From Myxococcales bacterium (GTDB lineage Bacteria > Myxococcota_A > Polyangia > Palsa-1104), in contig JAQBQH010000200.1 of NCBI GenBank assembly GCA_028287105.1, forward strand, positions 1 through 32,506: DNA of 32,506 nt, written 5' to 3'. How positions within the stretch are numbered: the first letter of the stretch is position 1; every line of letters starts with the position of its first letter. This document shows positions 15,765-24,105 of the stretch, in pieces. The position numbers were made by a program, and so were the translations under genes. The notes below the pieces were generated by a model, which saw nothing but the letters and a program-made list of their open reading frames with translations, was not told where the DNA came from and searched no databases.

Positions 15765-16876
15765 AGGCGTACGTCTACCACGATGGCCGCGTGGTCGGAG
15801 GCGATGGGACGCGGGTCGACCGTGTACGCGGCGACGGGCGAGAGCGCCCGGCCGGCGAACCAATCGAGCCGCGCCGGCACGCGGCCGTTCCACGGGCGCA
15901 GCCGCCGCTGCAGATAGCGCGTGAGCAGATTGCCGACCAGCTTCTTCGTCTTCTGCAGCGCGAACGGATCGTTCAAGTCGAAGTGCAGCGTGCCGCTCGC
16001 GCGATCGTTGAAGCCGTCGACGGCGAGGTCGTGCGCGCGCAGCACCTCGAACACGTCGCGCTCGTAGCGCAGCTCGGGCGTCATGTATTGATGCAGCGTC
16101 TCGACGAAGCCGGTGACGAAGAGCTTGTGCAGGAGGTTCCTGGCCAGCGCCCACGGGCTCGCCAGATCGTAGGTGGTGGTGTTGAGATCGCCACCGACGA
16201 GGAGCGCGCCGCCGCCGGCGAGCGCCTCACCCGAGGCGGCGATCGACTCCAGCTGCGCCGCGCGCCCGAGCGGCGAGGCGTTGGAGTCGAGGTGGCAGGC
16301 GGCGACGGTGAGCGGCCGCGACGCGCCGGCCAGCCGGGCGGCGAGGGCGCGCTTCTTGCCGAGCCGCTTCTCCGACGACGAGAACTTGTCGCGCAGCTCG
16401 GGCAGGTCGACCAGCTCGACCGCTTCGAACGGCGCACGCGTCAAGATCGCGGCGCCGGCGAGCGCCAGTTGGTTGTCCGCGGCGCCCGGGTTCTCGCCCC
16501 AATCGTCCTCGAGCACCAGGTACGAGACGCCGAACACGAACGACATGCCGAGCGCATCGGCCAGCTCGCGCGCGACGTGCCGATTGCCGGAGCGCGCCAT
16601 GCCGCTGTCGACCTCGGCCAGCATCACCACGTCGGCCGAGGCGAGCAGCGGCTCCTCGCGCAGCGCGCGCAGGATCGCGTCGAAGCGCCGCCCGCGCTGA
16701 ATGTTCCACGCGGCCACGCGCACGGTGTCGCCGAGTGGCTTGGCGTCGGCGCGCGGCACATGCTCGAGGCCAGAGGTGACCCGCTCGACCTCGCCACCGA
16801 TCTGCTTCCACAGCTCCGAGCGCAACAGCGCCTTCCGCGTGCGAATCCCACGCAGCGCCGCGTAGTGCTCCGCCAA
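15761..16876 (-). CDS. Endonuclease/exonuclease/phosphatase-family hydrolase
   Basis: The 371-residue protein carries the EEP-fold motifs in order: AAWNIQRG (metal-site Asn), MLAEVDSG (metal-binding Glu), HLDSNAS, VGGDLNTTT (Asp/Asn pair) and SDHAAIVVDV (catalytic Asp-His). The fold covers DNase I-like nucleases, AP endonucleases, sphingomyelinases and inositol phosphatases. The sequence alone does not choose among them. There is no secretion signal, so it is cytoplasmic. The TTG at 16876 is the first usable in-frame start. The nearby ATG at 16881 is out of frame. A TGC-TATAAA -10 and a heptamer repeat lie upstream. It is the first gene of the rseP-tsaB operon. Confidence 0.88.
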   Translation of the reverse strand: MAEHYAALRGIRTRKALLRSELWKQIGGEVERVTSGLEHVPRADAKPLGDTVRVAAWNIQRGRRFDAILRALREEPLLASADVVMLAEVDSGMARSGNRHVARELADALGMSFVFGVSYLVLEDDWGENPGAADNQLALAGAAILTRAPFEAVELVDLPELRDKFSSSEKRLGKKRALAARLAGASRPLTVAACHLDSNASPLGRAAQLESIAASGEALAGGGALLVGGDLNTTTYDLASPWALARNLLHKLFVTGFVETLHQYMTPELRYERDVFEVLRAHDLAVDGFNDRASGTLHFDLNDPFALQKTKKLVGNLLTRYLQRRLRPWNGRVPARLDWFAGRALSPVAAYTVDPRPIASDHAAIVVDVRL

Positions 16877-16880
16877 CCCA

Positions 16881-16908
16881 TGGCTGAGAGCTGACAGCTG
16901 AGAGCTGA
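16881..16908. repeat. Four tandem heptamers between promoter and start codon
   Basis: Read on the minus strand, four consecutive seven-base units occur: TCAGCTC, TCAGCTG, TCAGCTC and TCAGCCA. The first six bases are constant except in the last copy. They fill most of the predicted leader of the EEP-rseP operon. Each unit contains the self-complementary AGCT. Confidence 0.8.
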
Positions 16909-16914
16909 TGGCCT

Positions 16915-16923
16915 TTTATAGCA
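16915..16923 (-). promoter_or_regulatory. Extended -10 promoter of the EEP-rseP-tsaB operon
   Basis: The minus strand reads TGC-TATAAA, directly beyond the stop of the upstream lipoprotein gene (16939). Transcription would begin near 16908, giving a leader of about 32 bases that consists of the heptamer repeats. No convincing -35 is seen. Confidence 0.5.
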
Positions 16924-16938
16924 GCTTACCCGGCACCC

Positions 16939-18828
16939 CTACAGCGTTCCCTCGGTCGCGTGATTCACCGACGGCGTCACGTGCGGCGGCGGCACCGGCA
17001 TCGGCGGCATCATCGGCGGGTTCACCAGCGGCGACAGCGCCATCCGCCACAGCGCGCCATTGAGCGCGGCGACGCCGACGATGGCGGTGTGCGGCACGTG
17101 CGTCGTCACCTCGAAGCGCCGCCCCGAGGCGTTCGTCGTCGAGACGATGGCGCCGCGGCCGACCGACGTCAGGAGGCGCGCGACCGCCTTCTCCTCGTCG
17201 AGCCCCATGTCGCCGCCCTGCTGCACCAGGCCCGCCGCGAACCTGGCCATGCCCGCGGTCTCCAGATACGACAGGGAGACGCGCGAGCCTTCCTTGTACT
17301 GCAGCGCCTCGACGAAGGCCGGCTCCTCGTTCAGCGACGCCGCCGGCATGCCGCGCGCGGTACCGATCATCGCCGACAGCCGCTCCTGATAGTCGGCGCC
17401 GATGGTGAAGAGCGCCTGCTGATCGAGGAACGCGGTCGCCATCACCAGCTTCTTGCCAAACAGCGACTCGAACATATGACGCTCGGCCTGCATGCCCTTG
17501 GGCCACGCCACCGAGACCTCGACGAGGTCGGCCTCGACGTCGCCGAAGTGCACCGTGCGCTTCTGCACGTGGACGTGCTGGAGCAGCTTCTCCGAGTCCA
17601 TGAGCAGCGCCTTCATCACCATCGGACCGAGGCGCGTCGAGACGGTCTGATAGACGTCGGCGACCGCGGCGCGCGCTTCGACCGCGTTGGAGATGCGATA
17701 GGCGCCGCCGAGGCCGACGCCGCCGGCGCGACCGGGCCACACGGCGTAGGCCAATTCGCCGTTGGTGGTGAGCGCGGCGCGCTCGAACGCCCTGCGCACC
17801 TTCTCGCGCTCGCCCTGATTGGCCGGCGCGCGAACGCCCATCTCGCCGACGTAGGCCACCGACGCGGTGATGTCGGCGGCGCGCCCGACGGGGCTCTCGT
17901 GCGTGGCGAACGCGAGCACGCTGTCGCGCGGCAGGAACTGAACGCCCCACGCGGGACCGGGCCGCTGCTGCTTGACGTAGGAGTTGAAGGCGCCGTCGGC
18001 CTCGCCGTCGGCGCGCAACGTCAGCGTCAGACCGCCCGAGTCGATGTCGGCCAGGAGCTCGAGGTCGCTGACGCTGCGCATGTACTGCGCGATCTGACGC
18101 ACGCCGCGCAGCGCGAAGGCGACCTGCGGATCACCGGTCTCGCCGCCCTGCCCTGCCATCTTCGCCATCTGACCGAGCATCGCTTCGATCTGCGGCCCGA
18201 ACGCATCGTGCACGTTGCTGAAGTCGAGGTGCACGACGACGGGGGCATCGGCCTTCTTGGCCAGACGCGGCGCCAGCAGCTTGACCGTCGCCTCGAGGAG
18301 GTCGGCGCGCCACGCCACGACCGCGTAGCCGCCGACGAAGGCGACATGCATGCGCGCCTTCGGGCCCGTCGGAGTGCTGAAGCCCCACGCGGTGCGCTCC
18401 ATGGGCGTGTTGTGCGCGGCCATGATGTCCTCGACCGCCTTGCGCGACTGCACCGGCACCATCGCCACGTAGGGCTGGGTGGAGCCGGTCGCGAGCAGCG
18501 CCGGATTGAGCAGCGCCAGCCCGAGCGGGCGCTTTAGATCGATGATTGCCGCCAGGTCGGGCGTGACCCCGAGCTGCGCCAGGAGCGCGATCTGAGCGGT
18601 CTTGGGATCGCTCCCCTCGACGTCCGGTGACAACTGTTGCGCCAGGCGCGCGCCGTCGGCCACCACCATCCAGCCCATCACCTCGTTGGCGATGTCGGGC
18701 GACTTCGGCAAGTCCGCCGAGGAGGTCGACGGATGGGTCGGCGTCGACGGCGCCAATGGCGGATTCTTGGGGCTGCACGCCGTGAACGTGGAGAGCGCGG
18801 CGACAGCGAGGACTCGGGGGAACATCAT
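16939..18828 (-). CDS. Large lipoprotein, possibly DUF3352-like
   Basis: The 629-residue protein has a signal peptide ending in FTACSPKNPP and a Pro/Ser/Thr-rich tether up to about residue 45. Three features recall DUF3352-type periplasmic proteins, a comparison made from memory: the segment VAMVPVQSRKAVEDIMAAH, the phrase FVGGYAVVAWRADLLEATVKLLA, and a repeated beta-rich layout with self-evaluation helices. Residues about 590-620 are hydrophobic, with a Pro/Met-rich PLVNPPMMPPMPVPPP end. No catalytic motif is evident. It is followed closely by the EEP operon promoter. The role is unknown; it is anchored in the cell envelope. Confidence 0.75.
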   Translation of the reverse strand: MMFPRVLAVAALSTFTACSPKNPPLAPSTPTHPSTSSADLPKSPDIANEVMGWMVVADGARLAQQLSPDVEGSDPKTAQIALLAQLGVTPDLAAIIDLKRPLGLALLNPALLATGSTQPYVAMVPVQSRKAVEDIMAAHNTPMERTAWGFSTPTGPKARMHVAFVGGYAVVAWRADLLEATVKLLAPRLAKKADAPVVVHLDFSNVHDAFGPQIEAMLGQMAKMAGQGGETGDPQVAFALRGVRQIAQYMRSVSDLELLADIDSGGLTLTLRADGEADGAFNSYVKQQRPGPAWGVQFLPRDSVLAFATHESPVGRAADITASVAYVGEMGVRAPANQGEREKVRRAFERAALTTNGELAYAVWPGRAGGVGLGGAYRISNAVEARAAVADVYQTVSTRLGPMVMKALLMDSEKLLQHVHVQKRTVHFGDVEADLVEVSVAWPKGMQAERHMFESLFGKKLVMATAFLDQQALFTIGADYQERLSAMIGTARGMPAASLNEEPAFVEALQYKEGSRVSLSYLETAGMARFAAGLVQQGGDMGLDEEKAVARLLTSVGRGAIVSTTNASGRRFEVTTHVPHTAIVGVAALNGALWRMALSPLVNPPMMPPMPVPPPHVTPSVNHATEGTL

Positions 18829-18886
18829 GATCCGTGACCGGTTGCATGGGTGATGCCGGAGCGGCGCGCGGAGAGCCCGGGCGACG

Positions 18887-18895
18887 TGCTATGAT
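18887..18895 (+). promoter_or_regulatory. Extended -10 element six bases before a GTG start
   Basis: ACG-TGC-TATGAT is followed by six bases and then GTG at 18902. The 12 bases ACGTGCTATGAT recur exactly at 21659-21670 before the HD-GYP gene, with the same spacing. There is no Shine-Dalgarno, so a leaderless mRNA is predicted. Confidence 0.6.
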
Positions 18896-18901
18896 TTGGA
18901 C

Positions 18902-19915
18902 GTGGCGTCCCGCTCGGATACCGAGCAGAAGCAGCAGCAGGCCTCCGTCGATCTCGGCGAGCATCTGCACGAGCTCGGCAACAAGATCGAGCGCCTGAAG
19001 ACGCTCTATGAGCAGTACTTCATGGGCATCGAGAAGATGGAGCCGCAGGTCGCGCGCAAGGAGGTGACGCGCGTCATGCTCACGCTCCAGCAGCAGTACA
19101 TCCGCAACACGGCGCTCCGTTTCAAGTTCAATACGATGCTCCAGAAGTGGAACATTTACATCACGTACTGGAACCGCGTGTTGCGTGAGATCGAGAACGG
19201 CACATACGTAAAACACCTCCAAAAGGCCAAACGGAAGGCTCAGAAGGAGGGGCGTGAGCTTCCGCCCGAGATGGCCTTTGGCAAGGTGAGGCCTCCGGCG
19301 GACGGGTTCAGCCTGGACGAGGAGACCAACGAGTCGCGGCCGAACTTCCTCGACATCGATACCGGCGCCTCGGCCCCGGTGTCCCGGCCGGCCGACGAAG
19401 GCTTCGACCTGGAGGAGGTCTGGGATCGGATTGCGCCGACCGAGTCCAAGCCCAACCCGCTGGCGGCGGCGCGCGGCTCGTCGGTAGCCACGCCACTTCC
19501 ATCCACGCCACTTCCATCCAAGCCGCTGCCCGGCAAGGCGGCATCGCCCCCGCCGCTGCCGCCCCCCGCGCCGTCGGCCGCGCACGCGCGCTCCCAGTCG
19601 GTCGCGGCGCCGCTGCCAAAGAAGCCGCCCGCTCCGCCGCCGTCACCTGCCGCCGCCGCTCCGCCGAGACCTCCGGCGGGCGCCATGCTGCCGAAGATTC
19701 CCGGCATGAGCGAGCAGGAGCTACGCGTTCTACATCAGCGCTACGTCGACGCCCAGAAGGCGTCGGGCGGCGGCGCCGTCAAGTACGAGACGCTGGTGAG
19801 CTCGCTCGCCAAGCAGGTCCCGACCGTCTTGTCCAAGCCCGGCGTCAAAGGCGTGCGCTTCGACGTCACCGTCGAAAACGGCAAGCCGGTCCTCAAAGCT
19901 ATCCCTCAGAAGTAG
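18902..19915 (+). CDS. Coiled-coil and Pro-rich protein, conserved myxobacterial type
   Basis: The 337-residue product (GTG start at 18902; TTG 18896 is an alternative) has a helical N-terminal region. This runs [32 protein letters not shown] through a basic stretch with Trp/Tyr ([24 protein letters not shown]). A long Pro/Ala/Ser-rich linker spans about residues 180-275. A folded C-terminal domain follows ([22 protein letters not shown] to the end). I recall similar myxobacterial proteins of the MXAN_5187 type but could not check. The role is unknown. It lacks a signal peptide, so it is cytoplasmic. Its last 17 bases overlap the 3' end of hflX on the other strand. Confidence 0.75.
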   Translation: MASRSDTEQKQQQASVDLGEHLHELGNKIERLKTLYEQYFMGIEKMEPQVARKEVTRVMLTLQQQYIRNTALRFKFNTMLQKWNIYITYWNRVLREIENGTYVKHLQKAKRKAQKEGRELPPEMAFGKVRPPADGFSLDEETNESRPNFLDIDTGASAPVSRPADEGFDLEEVWDRIAPTESKPNPLAAARGSSVATPLPSTPLPSKPLPGKAASPPPLPPPAPSAAHARSQSVAAPLPKKPPAPPPSPAAAAPPRPPAGAMLPKIPGMSEQELRVLHQRYVDAQKASGGGAVKYETLVSSLAKQVPTVLSKPGVKGVRFDVTVENGKPVLKAIPQK

Positions 19916-21623
19916 TCGTCGGATCGGGCGGGGTCGCTTCGGGGCGCGCCAGCTGCGGGGCGTCGACGAGCTTGTCGTCGGCCCACAGGATGCGCTCCAT
20001 CGCCACCAGCAGCGGGCGCGTCGAGCGCGGGTCCTTGGCGCTGATGGCGATCGAGCGCTCGCGCTCCGCCGCCAGCTCGATGACCTGCTCCGGCGACAGG
20101 CGGTCGCACTTGTTGAAGATGATGAGCCGCTCTTTTTCGATCAGCTTGAGCTCGGTCAGGATGCGCTCGACCGCGCGGATGTGCGCCTCGCGCGCCGGAT
20201 CGGCCGCGTCGACGACGTGCAGAAGGAGGTCCGCCTGCTCCAATTCTTCGAGCGTGGCGCGGAACGCGGCGACCAGATCTTTCGGCAGATCGCGAATGAA
20301 CCCGACCGTGTCGGTGATGATGATCTCGCGCTCCGACGGAAAGCGCAGCCGCCGCGAGGTCGGGTCGAGCGTGGCGAACAGCTTGTCCTCGACGAGGACG
20401 TCGCCCTGCGTGAGCGTGTTGAGCAGCGTCGACTTGCCGGCGTTGGTGTAGCCGACGATCGAGACCACCGGCATCTCGTTCTTGGTACGCAGCGACCGTC
20501 GCTGCTCGCGCCGCTTGCCGAGCTGCTTGATCTCCTTCTCGAGCAGGTTGATCTTCTCGCGCGCGCGGCGGCGATTGATCTCGAGCTTGGTCTCGCCGGG
20601 GCCGCGACCGCCGATGCCGCCGGTGAGGCGCGACATCATCGTGTCCTTCTCGTGCAGGCGCGGCAGCGTGTACTTGAGCTGCGCCAGCTCGACCTGCAGC
20701 TTGCCGTCGCGGCTCTGCGCGTGCTGCGCGAAGATGTCGAGGATCAGCATCGTGCGATCGATGACCTTGAGCTCGGTCGCCTCGCTGATGGAGCGCGACT
20801 GCGCCGGGTTGAGGTCGTGATCGAACAGCAGCATGGTCGCGTCGGCCTGCAGCGCGCGCAGACCCAGCTCCTCGATCTTGCCCTTGCCGATGAGGTAGCG
20901 CGGATCGACCTGCGGCCGCCTCTGCGTCAAGACGTCGATGACGCGTACGCCGGCGGTGCGGCACAGCTCCTTGAGCTCGGCGAGGCGCGCGTCCGCCTCC
21001 TCGGTCGTGATGCGTCCGATGTTGACCTGCACCAGGATGGCGCGATCCTTCCCGTCGTCGACGACGCGGGCGGCGCGCGCCTGGTCGGCGAACTCGTCCT
21101 CGAGCGCCCGGATGAGCTCGGGGAACTCGGGCAGCTGATGGCGTTGCTGCTCGTGCGCCGAAACCGGCTCGAGCACCCGCCACTGCTGGTTCTCGGGATT
21201 CGGCGGCAGGAGGTGCGCGATGCTGATCGGACCGAGCTGCCCGTCCTGCGTCATGACGATGGCAGCGACGAGGTCGAGGCGCAGCTTGGCGAGATCGATG
21301 AAGTCGTCGCGCGTGAGCGGCTCGGAGCGGACGTGGGTGTGGATCAGCCGCACGCCACGCAAGCGTCCGACGCCGGCACGCCGCGGCCCCAGGTCGGGCA
21401 GGAGCAGCTTGTGCTGGTCACCGACGATGACGTGTTCGATGTTGCCCTTGCGGTCGACCAGGATGCCGACCTGGCGACCGAGCTCTCGCGAGCACTCGCA
21501 CATGAAGGACGCGAGCTCTGGCGTGATGATCTGCGACGGCTCGACGCGGCGCCGATAGATGCGTTCCAGCATCTTTTTCTGCGACGCCGTTAAGCCCTGA
21601 ATATTCCCCGAAAGTTGCTCCAC
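19899..21623 (-). CDS. hflX: Ribosome-associated GTPase HflX, long form with extra N-terminal domain
   Basis: The 574-residue protein has the HflX glycine-rich linker [15 protein letters not shown], then a long helix and a GTPase domain: G1 [10 protein letters not shown]3 [11 protein letters not shown]4 NKCD and G5-like ISAKD. HflX splits stalled 70S ribosomes under stress. The N-terminal HflX domain ([14 protein letters not shown] and so on) starts only near residue 230. Ahead of it lies an extra domain with [14 protein letters not shown] at residues 94-107, a JAMM/RadC-like HxH...T..D pattern. GTG at 21623 is chosen because the [14 protein letters not shown] beginning fits other long HflX proteins as I recall them. 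The upstream ATG 21683 would overlap the HD-GYP promoter. Confidence 0.9.
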   Translation of the reverse strand: MEQLSGNIQGLTASQKKMLERIYRRRVEPSQIITPELASFMCECSRELGRQVGILVDRKGNIEHVIVGDQHKLLLPDLGPRRAGVGRLRGVRLIHTHVRSEPLTRDDFIDLAKLRLDLVAAIVMTQDGQLGPISIAHLLPPNPENQQWRVLEPVSAHEQQRHQLPEFPELIRALEDEFADQARAARVVDDGKDRAILVQVNIGRITTEEADARLAELKELCRTAGVRVIDVLTQRRPQVDPRYLIGKGKIEELGLRALQADATMLLFDHDLNPAQSRSISEATELKVIDRTMLILDIFAQHAQSRDGKLQVELAQLKYTLPRLHEKDTMMSRLTGGIGGRGPGETKLEINRRRAREKINLLEKEIKQLGKRREQRRSLRTKNEMPVVSIVGYTNAGKSTLLNTLTQGDVLVEDKLFATLDPTSRRLRFPSEREIIITDTVGFIRDLPKDLVAAFRATLEELEQADLLLHVVDAADPAREAHIRAVERILTELKLIEKERLIIFNKCDRLSPEQVIELAAERERSIAISAKDPRSTRPLLVAMERILWADDKLVDAPQLARPEATPPDPTTTSEG

Positions 21624-21661
21624 GACGCGGAACCCTACTCCATCGCGCGAGCCTGCGCACG

Positions 21662-21670
21662 TGCTATGAT
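21662..21670 (+). promoter_or_regulatory. Extended -10 element six bases before the HD-GYP start
   Basis: TGC-TATGAT, then six bases (AGTCCC), then GTG at 21677. This is identical in core and spacing to the element at 18887. No Shine-Dalgarno is present, so a leaderless transcript is predicted. Confidence 0.6.
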
Positions 21671-21676
21671 AGTCCC

Positions 21677-22741
21677 GTGCCATCGCGTGCGCTCGTGGTT
21701 CACACCTCCCCCACCGCGGTGGCCGAGATCCGGGATGTGCTGCAGTCGCACGTCACCACCGATTCGGCGCACACCGAGGCCGACGCCATCCGGCGGCTAG
21801 GGGACTCCGAGTATTCGGTGGTCATCATCGACTTCAAGCCGCCGATTGACGCCAAGCGAATTGTCTCCGAGACCATCGCCGCGCAGCCGGACGCCTTCAT
21901 CGTGCTCATGACGCCCGACCTCGACTCCGGGCGTGAGCTCGACGTCTCGCTCTCGGGCAAGGTCTTCCGCTTCCTCGCCGGACCCGATCAGCGCTGGCAG
22001 CTGACCGGCATCGTCGCCGAGGGGCTGCGGCTGCAGAAGCTCGAACGCGACCAGAAGGAGCTCATCAAGAAGCTCTCGCTCGAGTACGGCAAGCTGCAGC
22101 GACGGGAGAAGCTGCTCGACGTGGTCGTCAAGGAGCGCACCAAGGAGCTCCAGGTCGCGTACGACCGCCTGAAGGCGGCGTCACGGCAGGCGCTCCTCGG
22201 GCTGGCCGAGGCGATCGAAGCCAAGGACCCGTACACCAAGGGCCACTGCGGCCGCACCGCCGTGTTCGCCACCGCGCTCGGTCGCGAGGCGCGCCTCAGC
22301 GAGAGCGACATGGAGGTGCTCGAGTTCGGCGCCTTCCTCCACGACATCGGGAAAATCGGCATCCGCGACAGCGTGCTCCTCAAGCCCGGCGCGCTCGATG
22401 ACGAAGAGTGGAAGCACATGAAGGTCCACCCCGTCGTCGGCTATCAGATCGCCGCGCAGCTCGACATGCTCAAGCCGATGATGGCGTGCATTCGCAATCA
22501 TCACGAGCGCTGGGACGGCTCGGGGTATCCCGATAAGCTCAAGGGCGAGGACATTCCGCTGCTGGCGCGCATCGTGTGCCTCGGCGACGCCTACGATGCG
22601 ATGGCCACCGATCGCCCATACAAGAAGGCGATCCCGATGGACGAGTGCAAGAAGATCCTACGCCGGCAAGCCGGCCCGCAGTTCGACCCTGATCTGGTCG
22701 AGCTGTTCATCAAGGCCGAAATCATGGAAGCGTTCGCGTAG
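21677..22741 (+). CDS. Receiver-like / HD-GYP cyclic-di-GMP phosphodiesterase
   Basis: Residues 1-110 form a CheY-like domain with a candidate phospho-acceptor Asp52 (VVIIDFKPP). A coiled coil covers about 115-165. The HD-GYP domain follows, with His222-Asp223 in FLHDIGKIG, the second His pair at 275-276 ([12 protein letters not shown]) and GYP at 283-285. All the metal-binding and signature residues appear intact, so it should hydrolyse c-di-GMP. The receiver lacks the usual paired acidic residues near its start (ALVVHTSP), so its metal-dependent phosphorylation is doubtful. The start is GTG with a promoter six bases upstream. c-di-GMP control would fit motility or development genes. Confidence 0.92.
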   Translation: MPSRALVVHTSPTAVAEIRDVLQSHVTTDSAHTEADAIRRLGDSEYSVVIIDFKPPIDAKRIVSETIAAQPDAFIVLMTPDLDSGRELDVSLSGKVFRFLAGPDQRWQLTGIVAEGLRLQKLERDQKELIKKLSLEYGKLQRREKLLDVVVKERTKELQVAYDRLKAASRQALLGLAEAIEAKDPYTKGHCGRTAVFATALGREARLSESDMEVLEFGAFLHDIGKIGIRDSVLLKPGALDDEEWKHMKVHPVVGYQIAAQLDMLKPMMACIRNHHERWDGSGYPDKLKGEDIPLLARIVCLGDAYDAMATDRPYKKAIPMDECKKILRRQAGPQFDPDLVELFIKAEIMEAFA

Positions 22742-22759
22742 CCACCAGGCGTTCGCGTA
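22730..22759 (+). repeat. 11-bp direct repeat across a stop codon
   Basis: GCGTTCGCGTA occurs at 22730-22740, the end of the HD-GYP gene, and again at 22749-22759 in the short gap before the convergent gene. It may be a small local duplication. Confidence 0.6.
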
Positions 22760-22762
22760 CGA

Positions 22763-23083
22763 TTAGCTGCGGTCGAGGTGCGGGTCGTGCAGCAGCTCCT
22801 CCGCCATGTTGGCTTCGCGCCGCCGATTCTCCATCTCGTCGGGTGTCTCGGGCGAGCCGAACGGCATCTCCATGAACGCCCGGTCCTGCTCGGGTAGCTC
22901 CAGCGGACGGCAGATGAGCTCGTCCTTCTCGTCGTCGACAGCGATGACGTGTTCGAGCGGCGCCCTGAACCGATGCTTGAAGACGTGGCCACGCTCGATG
23001 ACGAAGTCGTCCGCGCCCACGCTTGCTATGCGACCAACCCGCTCGCCGTCGGGCGTTCGAACGATCATCCCTTCTCGGATCAC
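22763..23083 (-). CDS. PRC-barrel / DUF2171-like small protein
   Basis: The 106-residue protein begins IREGMIVRTPDGERVGRIASVGADDFVIERGH. The (I)xEGMxVxxxDGxxVGxI pattern is that of PRC-barrel or DUF2171 proteins, with a second strand pair around APLEHVIAVDDEKDELICRPLEL. The C-terminal third is charged and probably disordered. The GTG start at 23083 is supported by AAGGAGG four to five bases upstream. Function is unknown. It follows a terminator-like hairpin at 23116-23137, so it may be expressed separately from the lipoprotein gene upstream. Confidence 0.78.
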   Translation of the reverse strand: MIREGMIVRTPDGERVGRIASVGADDFVIERGHVFKHRFRAPLEHVIAVDDEKDELICRPLELPEQDRAFMEMPFGSPETPDEMENRRREANMAEELLHDPHLDRS

Positions 23084-23115
23084 GAGTCCCTCCTTACCGA
23101 GAAGAAGAGCAGGAA

Positions 23116-23137
23116 CCGTACCGTTTGCGCGGTACGG
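23116..23137 (-). terminator. Rho-independent terminator after the MopE-motif lipoprotein
   Basis: CCGTACCG-TTTGCG-CGGTACGG is a perfect eight-base-pair hairpin with a six-base loop, seven bases past the stop at 23144. On the minus strand it is followed by TTCCTGCTCTTCTTCT, a pyrimidine-rich tail with many T. This is the best terminator in the window. Confidence 0.7.
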
Positions 23138-23143
23138 CCGCGA

Positions 23144-24103
23144 TCACGGAAGGAACTCGCCCACCCCGTGCCAGATGCCACCGTCGATGACCGGGCCCGT
23201 CCCGCCGTCGAGGCCGAAGGGCGTCATCACCGCGCTGTCGGTCTGGTCGTCCGCGGATCCGCCTACGTTGAAGAGGCCGATGAACACGCCACTCTTTTTG
23301 ACATAGGCGAAGTCGACGAGTCGATCGTAGCCGGCGTCGAGCATGGCGGCAGGAATGGGTATGACGGTCATCGTGTCGACGGGGCCGCTGGCGCTCTTGT
23401 CGAAGACGACGATCTCGCTCGGTCCCGTCGAGGTGTGACGCGCGACGTAGAGCTGATTGCCATCCGACGAGCAGGCGCTCCCCAGCCCGCTGATCGTCAT
23501 CGCCGGCAGGATCTCGGTCTTGCCGTCGCTCATGATGCGATGGAGATAAGTGGTCGCGGGCGGCCGCGGGTCGACGACGATCAGCTCCCCGTTGAAGATG
23601 CAAACATCCCGCGTGCCGCCCCATGAGCCCGGAGGGTTGAAGGTGGTTGCGGGCCCGCCCGCAAGAAGGCGCTTCTCCAGCTTTCTGGTGCTCGCGTCGA
23701 GTGCCAAGAATGCTGCGGGCGCGAACGCGACGTTGAGCGTAGACATGCCACCAATCCCAACCGGATTGCCGTCGAGCACCGCCACGTGCGGCGTCGGTTC
23801 TAGAATGAGGCGCCAAAGGGCAGGCGACGGCTTCTGCATTCCGAAGGTCACCAGCATCTGCGACGTGCAGGCCGGGTCATCGTCGTCGATGTAGCCGTTG
23901 CGATCGTCGTCGCAGCCGTTGCCGCACACCTCGGGCCCGACCGCGCACGCCAGGTCGGCGGTGGCCATGTCCTCGTCACCGCCGCCGGTGGCGAGATCGC
24001 CGCCTGCCGCCATGTCGACGTCCATGTCGACGACGGGCGCGCTCGGCGCCGCCCGGCAACCCGCGACGGCGCACACGAACAGGAGCGCTGTCGCCAGGCG
24101 CAT
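23144..24103 (-). CDS. Lipoprotein with MopE-type metal-binding motif
   Basis: The 319-residue protein has a clear lipoprotein signal (LLFVCAVAGC) and an Asp/Gly-rich tether. Residues about 58-79 read EVCGNGCDDDRNGYIDDDDPAC, close to the CxNGxDDDCxGxxD motif of MopE/Stigma-type surface proteins, which is linked to metal binding. The remaining 240 residues have repeated short beta segments with FLALDASTRKLEKRLL and VVFDKSASGPVDTM-like phrases. These suggest a beta-propeller with sequence similarity to streamed-data or LVIVD-type proteins, though I cannot name it. The gene starts two bases after the stop of the FrzS-like gene, so the two are cotranscribed and coupled. Confidence 0.8.
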   Translation of the reverse strand: MRLATALLFVCAVAGCRAAPSAPVVDMDVDMAAGGDLATGGGDEDMATADLACAVGPEVCGNGCDDDRNGYIDDDDPACTSQMLVTFGMQKPSPALWRLILEPTPHVAVLDGNPVGIGGMSTLNVAFAPAAFLALDASTRKLEKRLLAGGPATTFNPPGSWGGTRDVCIFNGELIVVDPRPPATTYLHRIMSDGKTEILPAMTISGLGSACSSDGNQLYVARHTSTGPSEIVVFDKSASGPVDTMTVIPIPAAMLDAGYDRLVDFAYVKKSGVFIGLFNVGGSADDQTDSAVMTPFGLDGGTGPVIDGGIWHGVGEFLP

Positions 24104-24105
24104 GT

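Noticed and set aside
21624-21683. HflX starting at the ATG at 21683
   Set aside because: The added 20 residues do not look like HflX, and the DNA there serves as the promoter of the divergent HD-GYP gene.
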